From Eretmocerus hayati (lineage: Eukaryota > Arthropoda > Insecta > Hymenoptera > Aphelinidae), in assembly GCA_029851415.1 (NCBI GenBank), contig CM056743.1:64138186-64202185 (forward strand): a stretch of DNA of 64,000 bases, read 5' to 3'. Positions within the stretch are counted from its first letter, which is position 1. Each line of letters starts with the position of its first letter. The notes below the pieces were generated by a model that ran no database searches, was not told where the DNA came from, and was given only the letters and a program-made list of their open reading frames with translations. Made by a program: the position numbers and the translations under genes. Of this stretch, positions 56,982 through 64,000 are shown one piece after another.

Positions 56982-58260
56982 ATATATTGAGATTCTCGAT
57001 AGACCGAAAAAATCTGATCGATTGATCATAAAATATCGGAAAATGAACCGATCAGTCTGAGCTTTTTCAGACAAGTAATCACGTGCCCTGAGCAGTTATC
57101 AAACTTGACACCAACGGGACTTTGAGTTTCCCCATCTTCGCACACTCGATGAAGAGACCAAAAGTACACGAAAACCACTACTCCACGACCGCTCTAGCAC
57201 ATCGGCCCCCCAGCGAGCCCCAGGTCCGACCCGGTCCGCGAGAGATCGATGTTCACGACACCGTGTCCGACGAACGACTGCCACAGTAATGCTTAAGTTC
57301 CTGGATCACGAGTGTTGACATGACTAATTACCTCGTGAGTATCAACTTTCGGAGAGAGGGTAATGATAACTATAGAACACATTCGCCGCTCTTGAGAATG
57401 AATGAGCATTGCGTATCATTTACCACTTCCTACTGCGCAAAAGAGACGTATTTTCATGAGCACGCATTGATACGCGACTGGTAACAATTTTATGCGCAAT
57501 GCTGACTCGACAATCATGAGAAAAACATGTGGACGCTTTTGCCAAGTTTCAAGGATTGGCACATTCGTTCGTCATGACCAATACTTCTGTGCATCTTATA
57601 TGGATGATTTATGTTGTGCAATGATGGATATACGACACATTCGCCGCTCTTGAGAATAACTGAGCATTGCATATTACTAATCGTTTCTTACTGCGCAAAA
57701 GGGACGTATCTCCATGAGCATACCTCCCTGAAGCTAGCCCAGGCAAGTCATGCCAAATCGAAAATATCTATACTAATGAGTATATACGAGAATATCTATA
57801 CAGCCAATAATCATTACTTTTTTATCGCTAATTCATAACCACACCGCGGATTTAGTTGCTCTTTCCGTTCTCGAGAAATCGAGTCCTGGGCTGACGGAAG
57901 CTGAAGCTAGCCCAAACATTGATACAAGAGCCGCGATGCGGGATTGCGTTATGATTCATTATTTGTGACTTTTTTATTGCTCTAAGAATCTACGAACAAA
58001 ATGGCGTTAGGTTCAAGAATAACGGAGTTATAACGATTTTGGGCTGAAATCATATGAAGCTGGCCTAGGCATGGAGGAAAAAGGGCACCTGCAGATATGG
58101 GACTTGACTGATATTCCATTACTTTTTCATTGCTCAAAGAAAACACGAAAGGGATGGCGCCAGAGTCAAAAAAGCCGAGTTATGGCGGATGGACTAGACG
58201 GGAACCAGCGAAACTCGGGAATATAGTCGGAATACTCAGGTTGGGAGACGGCAAGTGATG
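56982..58260. other. Spacer with a ~100-bp direct repeat
   Basis: ACACATTCGCCGCTCTTGAG at about 57379 recurs at about 57634 (period ~255), each followed by TACTGCGCAAAAG and GACGTAT. From about 57900, sequence resembling degenerate flanks of the second satellite begins. No gene recognised. Confidence 0.55.
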
Positions 58261-60640
58261 AATTCATGACCAATTCTGTCAGCCACGCACGTGCCGAACA
58301 TCCACGAGAAGACCATCGATGTGGAGATTACCCCCTCTGAGATTCCTGGAACCATCAGATTCTATCATCGACCGAGAAAGGGCCAAAAAACGGTACAGAG
58401 CCCGGGAATCATCGAGTTATCGAGTTCGGAGTGGAATCATAATGAAATCTGACGAAACGCACGTGTCAAACAGCCATAAGATGCTTATTGATGTGGAAAA
58501 TGCCTGCTCTGAGATTCCTGAAACCCTCTCAATCTATTACGCCCGAGAAAATGTCAGAAACTAGTGGATCTCACGGGAATCAGCGAGATATCGAGTTCGG
58601 AGTCGGTCAATGATGAATTCTAACAGACTGACACGTGCTTCACATTCACAAGATGACCATTGATGTGGTATTTGCCCCCTCTGAGATACCTGAAACCCTC
58701 AGAATTTATTACCGCCCGAGAAAGGGCCAAAAACGGTGGAGAGCCCGGAAATCATCGAGTTATCGAGTTCAGAGTGGATTCATAACTAATTGTGACAGAC
58801 ACACAGGTGCCAAACATCCACAAGGTGCCTATGGAAGTGGAGAATGCCTGCTCTGAGATTGCTCGAACCCATTACCACCCAAGAAAGGGCCGAAGACGGC
58901 GCAGGGACCGGGAATCATCGAGTTATCGAGTTCGGAGTAGATTCATAACAAAGTCTGACAGACTGACACGTGTCAAACATCCATGAGATGATCACCGATG
59001 TGGAGATTGCCCATTCTGAGAATCCTGGGACTCTCAGAATCTATCACCGTCTGAGAAAGAATCGAAAAATGGTGCAGACCCCGGAAATCACCGTACTATC
59101 GAGTTCGGAGTAGATTCATAACGAATTCTGACAGAAAGACACGTGTGCTGAACATCCACGAGGTGCCTATTGATGTGGAGAATGCCTGCTCTGAGATTCC
59201 TCGAACCCTGAGAATTTATTCCCACCCGAGAAAGGTCCAGAAAACGGCGAGAGCCCGGAAATCACTGAGTTATCGATTTCGGAGTTGATTCATAACGAAT
59301 TTTGACAGCCTGACACAAGCCAAAGATTTACAAGATGACTATCGATGTGGAGATTGACACCTCCCCCCCCCCCCCAGATTTCTGGAACCCTCAGAATTTA
59401 TCACCGCCCGAGAAAGGGCCAAAAAACGGTGCAGAGCCCGGAAATCATCGAGTTATCGAGTTTGGAGTAGATTCATAACGAACTCTGACAGACTGACACG
59501 TGTGAAACATCCACAAGATAATCATCGATGCGGAGAATGGCCCCTCTGAGATTCCTGGAACCATCAGAATCTATCATCGACCGAGAAAGGGCCGAAAAAC
59601 GGTGCAGAGCCCGGGAATCATCGAGTTATCGAGTTCGGAGTAGATTCATATCAAAGTCTGACAGACTGACACGTGTCAAACATCCTCGAGATGATCACCG
59701 ACGTGGAGATTGCCCTCTCTGAGATTCCTGGAACTCTCAGAATTTATCACCGTCTGAGAAAGGGTCGAAAAATGATGCAGAGCCCAGAAATCACCGAGTT
59801 ATCGAGTTCGGAGTAGATTCATAACGAATTCTGACAGACTTACGTGTGCTGAACATCCACAAGGTGCCTATTGATGTGGAGAATGCCTGCTCTGATATTC
59901 CTCGAACCCTGAGAATTTATTCCCACCCGAGAAAAGTCCAGAAAACGGCGCAGAGTCCGGAAATCACTGAGTTATCGATTTCGGAGTTGATTCATAACGA
60001 ATTCTGACAGCCTGACACAAGCCAAAGATTTACAAGATAACCATCGATGTGGAGATTGCCACCTCCCCCCCCCCCAGATTTCTGGAACCCTCAGAATTTA
60101 TCCCCGCCCGAGAATGGGCCGAAAAACGGTGCAGAGCCCGGAAATCATCGAGTTATCGAGTTCGGAGTAGATTCATAACGAATTCTGACAGACTGACACG
60201 TGTCAAACATCCACAATATGACCATCGATGTGGAGAATGGCCCCTCTGAGATTCCTGGAACCATCAGAATCTATCATCGACCGAGAAAGGGCCAAAAAAC
60301 GGTGCAGAGCCCGGGAATCATCGAGTTATCGAGTTCGGATTGGAATCATAATGAAATCTGATAAAACGCACGTGTCAAACAGCCATAAGATGCTCATTAA
60401 TGTGGAAAATGCCTGCTCTGAGATTCCTGAAACCCTCTCAATCTATTACGCCCGAGAAAATGTCAGAAACTAGTGGGTCTCACGGGAATCAGCGAGATAT
60501 CAAGTTCGGCGTCGGTTAATGATGAATTCTAACAGACTGACACGTGCTTCACATTCACAAGATGACCATTGATGTAGTATTTGCCCCCTCTGAGATACCT
60601 GGAACCATCAGAATTCATTACCACCTGTGTCTCGTTAACC
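58261..60640. repeat. Second satellite, ~173-bp monomers, 11-mer higher-order repeat
   Basis: GAGTTATCGAGTTCGGAG and variants recur near 58412, 58584, 58754, 58918, 59091, 59264, 59449, 59623, 59797, 59969, 60149, 60323 and 60495. Each monomer also has GAGAAAGGGCC, CAGAGCCCGG and GACTGACACGTG. The block from about 58318 recurs at about 60229 with few changes, a period of 1911 bp or 11 monomers. Poly-C runs sit in two monomers (near 59360 and 60066). Short ORFs are repeat translations. Confidence 0.92.
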
Positions 60641-63600
60641 CTCTCACTCTCTTTGAGAAAACTTCATCCCAATCATGGTTTACGAGCTCAACTAAGATTT
60701 GGTATCAATCAATCAACATGAAATGCTCAGAATGTATTTCATCAAGTCATTGGAGAATTGGTAGATCAGTTCTTCAGGAGGATATCTCCCCGTTCATTTC
60801 GAAAATAATATTTGCCTTTATTCTGAGTAATTTTTTCGACGAAGCTCATTTGAGGAATTTGAGCCATCCAAACTAGAGTTCTCTTAGCAATATCTATCCT
60901 TGGCTGAGGCAGAATTCTGGCACATTTGGTTCGAAGACGATCGAAATGAGAGTCTTGGTGAGAATGTGAATTCCTCTAGAAAATCGAGACTTGCAGAGAT
61001 TCAATGGAATTCCGGTAACAACCAGTTGATGGATTGTGCCGGAAAAACCATAGTCTAGGGAACTCGAATGAGACCTTGGTGGAAAAATATATTTCACTAT
61101 TGAAACTCGAGATTTGAGCAATCTTTGCTTCTACATTGGATGAGAGTGTGGGAAGGGAACTACCGAATCACTGGCCTCATTTATCAACGATTCTCTACAA
61201 ATTGTTGAAGAGTGAATGTTGATCAGATTAAGTGTCTTAGAGGAAGCATGTCGGAGAAAAACAACACATCCAGTCGCACAAACAAAGGGCCCCAAAAGTG
61301 TATCTTTCTAAGGTTCGGGATGGTTCCTGGAGAGAAAGCGTTACCTACAATCGATAGATTTTAATGAGAGGGACTAATTGGTCTGAGCATTTTTTAGATG
61401 AAAGGACTTCTCTTGAAGAAAATATGCGATTGAATTGAAGAATTCATCAAAAATTTGCTGTCACGGAAATACCTCCTTGGAGAAAGTATAGACAGCAATG
61501 TAATCCCATAGTAATAGGCCTCTCATACGAGGAAGAATTAGGCCACTCTCTCGTGATCGAGAATAGACCTCCTTTGGCGAGAATTGGAATAACTTGGTCT
61601 ACACTGAATGAAAATCGAAGTTATCTCAAATCATCCCAAAGGTTTTGGGAGAAGCTTTGAAATGAGTCACGGTTGAGAATTATTAAGACGGAGAGAAGGA
61701 GTGAGCAAAACGGAAAACGTTGGAGCGAATTCGGGACGTTGACTGAGCGATAGGAGATGATTTGAATACGTAGAACAACATGATCTCGACTGAGATAAAC
61801 TGAGGAGGCTGGGGTGACAATTTGCAATATGAAGTACCGTTCAAAAGTTCTCGATGGGTGAGCCCTCAAGTACCTCGACTTGCAACGGCGATAAGTCAAG
61901 TTCTATGTGTCGTGTGGGGATTGGAAAGAAGCATTTTGAAGAGCAGAAGAAGTATTAACTATTGTTGGGTTTGGATGTTTCTCATCGAATATTCTCGAAG
62001 GTCCCACACGCGGGTGAAAGAATAGGAAATCTAAAAATTTTCACTTTCATTGAGACACCTGCAGTTGTAATGGAAATGAAGATACGGCAATCCTGAGAGA
62101 AACATATTGTAGAGCGGCGGAAAATCGATGTGTAGCTATGTCCTGATGATTTTCCACGTTCCGCGTGTGAGAACGTACGAACTACCTAGATACCCACGAT
62201 GACTGTTTATCGCCGGAAATGGTACAGAAAACGGTTAAAACCATGATTTTGAAGATTGGAACAGCTTGCACGTTTTGATAGACGGGCCTTACGAAAGAAT
62301 CGAAGAGAGGCTGCTCATAGCATTTTTGCCGCTCTACAAGATGCTTCACGGCGGCTCGGAACGGTGAAAAAGTGTTAGGTGCGTGATCATGAAAAATACC
62401 AATTGGATATGTTTTGGGCTAGTATATAGATCATTTCCCAGAGAAAATTGAAATCATCGGTCGGGGATCTTTAAAATCATCGTCGATTTTGTGGTATTCA
62501 AATCCACGTGTTTCAAAACTTACAACGATTCTTTTTCAATTTTTCGAGCTATGATCTCCCATTTCGAAATAACTCTCAGAACTCATTTTGATAGTTGACA
62601 GAAGTTATTTTGATCAACAGCCGTTCAATACGAACATTTGGTCAGGATTTAGTGTCATTCGAACACCGATATGATCCATATTAGTGACATTACATTCAAC
62701 AGTACACGCGTATGTGATGTCCATGCATGTTAGACGATATGCAGGCAAACTCATTGGTATACAAAATATCTAGAATACTCGTCAAGATTCACGCTAGATA
62801 TGAGAATACTAGACCTTTCTTTTTCATCTTTCTTGGATGACTAGTTTTTATCATATCCACAAATCATCAGAGTTGATCTGGAGTTTTTAAGGTTGAGAGT
62901 GATCTCGAGAGTTTATAGTGCCCAATTCTTGTGGGAGTTTGGATTTCAGTTTCGGAAAAGCGCCAAAATTCGTCGTAGCCAAGAGACTTCTGAATCCATA
63001 CATTACTTTGTTCTCCAAATTTCGAAGGATAAGGTTCATTACGATCATCCCGAATGCCCAATTTGCATACTACGAGTTGTATGTGAGTTCAATGGATCAC
63101 ATTTGGGATCGATTATCTATCACTTGTTGTTTTCCTGATCTTTCTCCTTTCAAAGTTCAGGAGATGTTGTCTGTGTACTTTTGATTCGAGATTTCATCTT
63201 GAAGAATGTGTAACGATCCAATAGGAAGAGTGATAGAATTTTGTTCCAATAAGGTTGTGATTTCAGCTCTATTTGCTCTCTTAATCTTTCCAAGTGAGCC
63301 CCCTCCCCGATTTGGCAACTTGGAAAAAGTGAGGTCACTCGAGCATGAGTGGAATTTTCAGCCCGAGAAAGTTTCGGAGTTGCCACAAAGAAGGGGGGAG
63401 GGGGGAACTAGAGAAAGTCGCGAGAGCGCTCACGACAAGAGGAGGCGACGCACGAAAAGTTTCAGAATTCCAGTTGGCGATCAGAGGATTTCATTGATGT
63501 TGAAACATGACTGTGGGATATGATTAATACCTTAGTGAACTCAAGAAAAATATATGATTCGTTAAAAAAGTATAGATCAGTTGTGGATTCACCTCTTGAG

Positions 63601-64000
63601 ATCCGTTTTTCCGATCAAACGAACAGTTGCCTATATCTGTAATATGCGTCGCTCTATGGGGAATCTGACATCACATACCCGGTCAAACGTACACGACAAT
63701 TAACGGTGGTTTTACAAATATGGACCATGTCGGAATGGCTCTGAATCCTAACTGGATGTATGTTTTGAACGCTTCCTGATCTATATAACGTTCTCTTCCT
63801 CGCAATATCTCAATTTATATCACCACAGTATCATTTCACACGGGTTCGGGCCAGACCAACGAATGATACTGAGGAATATACGTGGGCATATCGGAATTCA
63901 TTCAGTTCTGAGAGTTATTTCGAGTGGGATGATCATAGTTCGAGTGATTGAAAACGGATTATTGTGAGTGTATCAAAACGCGTGGATTCAACTAACTCGA
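60641..64000. other. No gene or repeat recognised
   Basis: The satellite stops inside a monomer near 60630. Beyond it the longest ORFs are about 105 codons, on both strands, with no family resemblance, no LTR or TIR and no convincing splice-bounded exon. It may be single-copy or intronic DNA. Confidence 0.5.

Noticed and set aside
62893..63184. Plus-strand ORFs with a CPIC motif that could hint at a RING finger
   Set aside because: Only one Cys pair is present, with no further metal ligands at the right spacing.

Overview
The window looks like repeat-rich, heterochromatin-like DNA from an animal, most probably an arthropod. Support for this: BEL/Pao and Ty3/gypsy LTR elements, CR1/Jockey-group LINEs, a hAT-like DNA transposon, several TA-flanked inverted-repeat elements, and two satellites with higher-order structure. 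I cannot name the species. The only host-gene piece I trust is one spliced exon that looks like ALIX/PDCD6IP.

Layout. 1-11.6 kb: satellite of about 175-bp monomers in a roughly 4.53-kb higher-order repeat, with an 884-bp MITE inserted in the first copy. 11.6-14.3 kb: a fold-back element with a third copy of its arm, then a TA-flanked MITE. 15.0-23.2 kb: a degraded BEL/Pao element (minus strand, LTRs and primer-binding site visible) split by a 3.8-kb hAT-like transposon with 485-bp terminal inverted repeats, an 8-bp target duplication and an uninterrupted transposase ORF. 23.2-24.3 kb: a duplicated AT-rich unit and a small pogo-like MITE. 25.1-27.3 kb: a 5'-truncated LINE and a 1.2-kb palindrome of simple repeats. 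27.6-28.3 kb: a pogo/Tigger-like remnant. 29.0-33.8 kb: a decayed gypsy pol with an extra ORF downstream of it, then LTR-like and GC-rich minisatellite DNA to about 35.8 kb. 36.6-39.2 kb: two fold-back elements. 39.6-41.8 kb: a second, heavily broken BEL/Pao element. 42.5 kb: the ALIX-like exon. 45.7-57.0 kb: one tandem LTR element with three LTRs and two internal regions, the middle LTR interrupted by a full-length LINE and by a fold-back element. 58.2-60.6 kb: a second satellite (about 173 bp, 11-mer higher-order repeat). 60.6-64 kb: no recognisable gene.

Functionally this is a record of nested insertion. The only products likely to be intact are the hAT-like transposase (about 18.6-20.8 kb) and the LINE ORF1/ORF2 pair (48.4-52.6 kb). 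In that LINE the two ORFs lie in one frame separated by a single UGA, and ORF2 has no usable ATG before its endonuclease domain. Boundaries and homology calls come from reading the sequence by eye; no searches were run.
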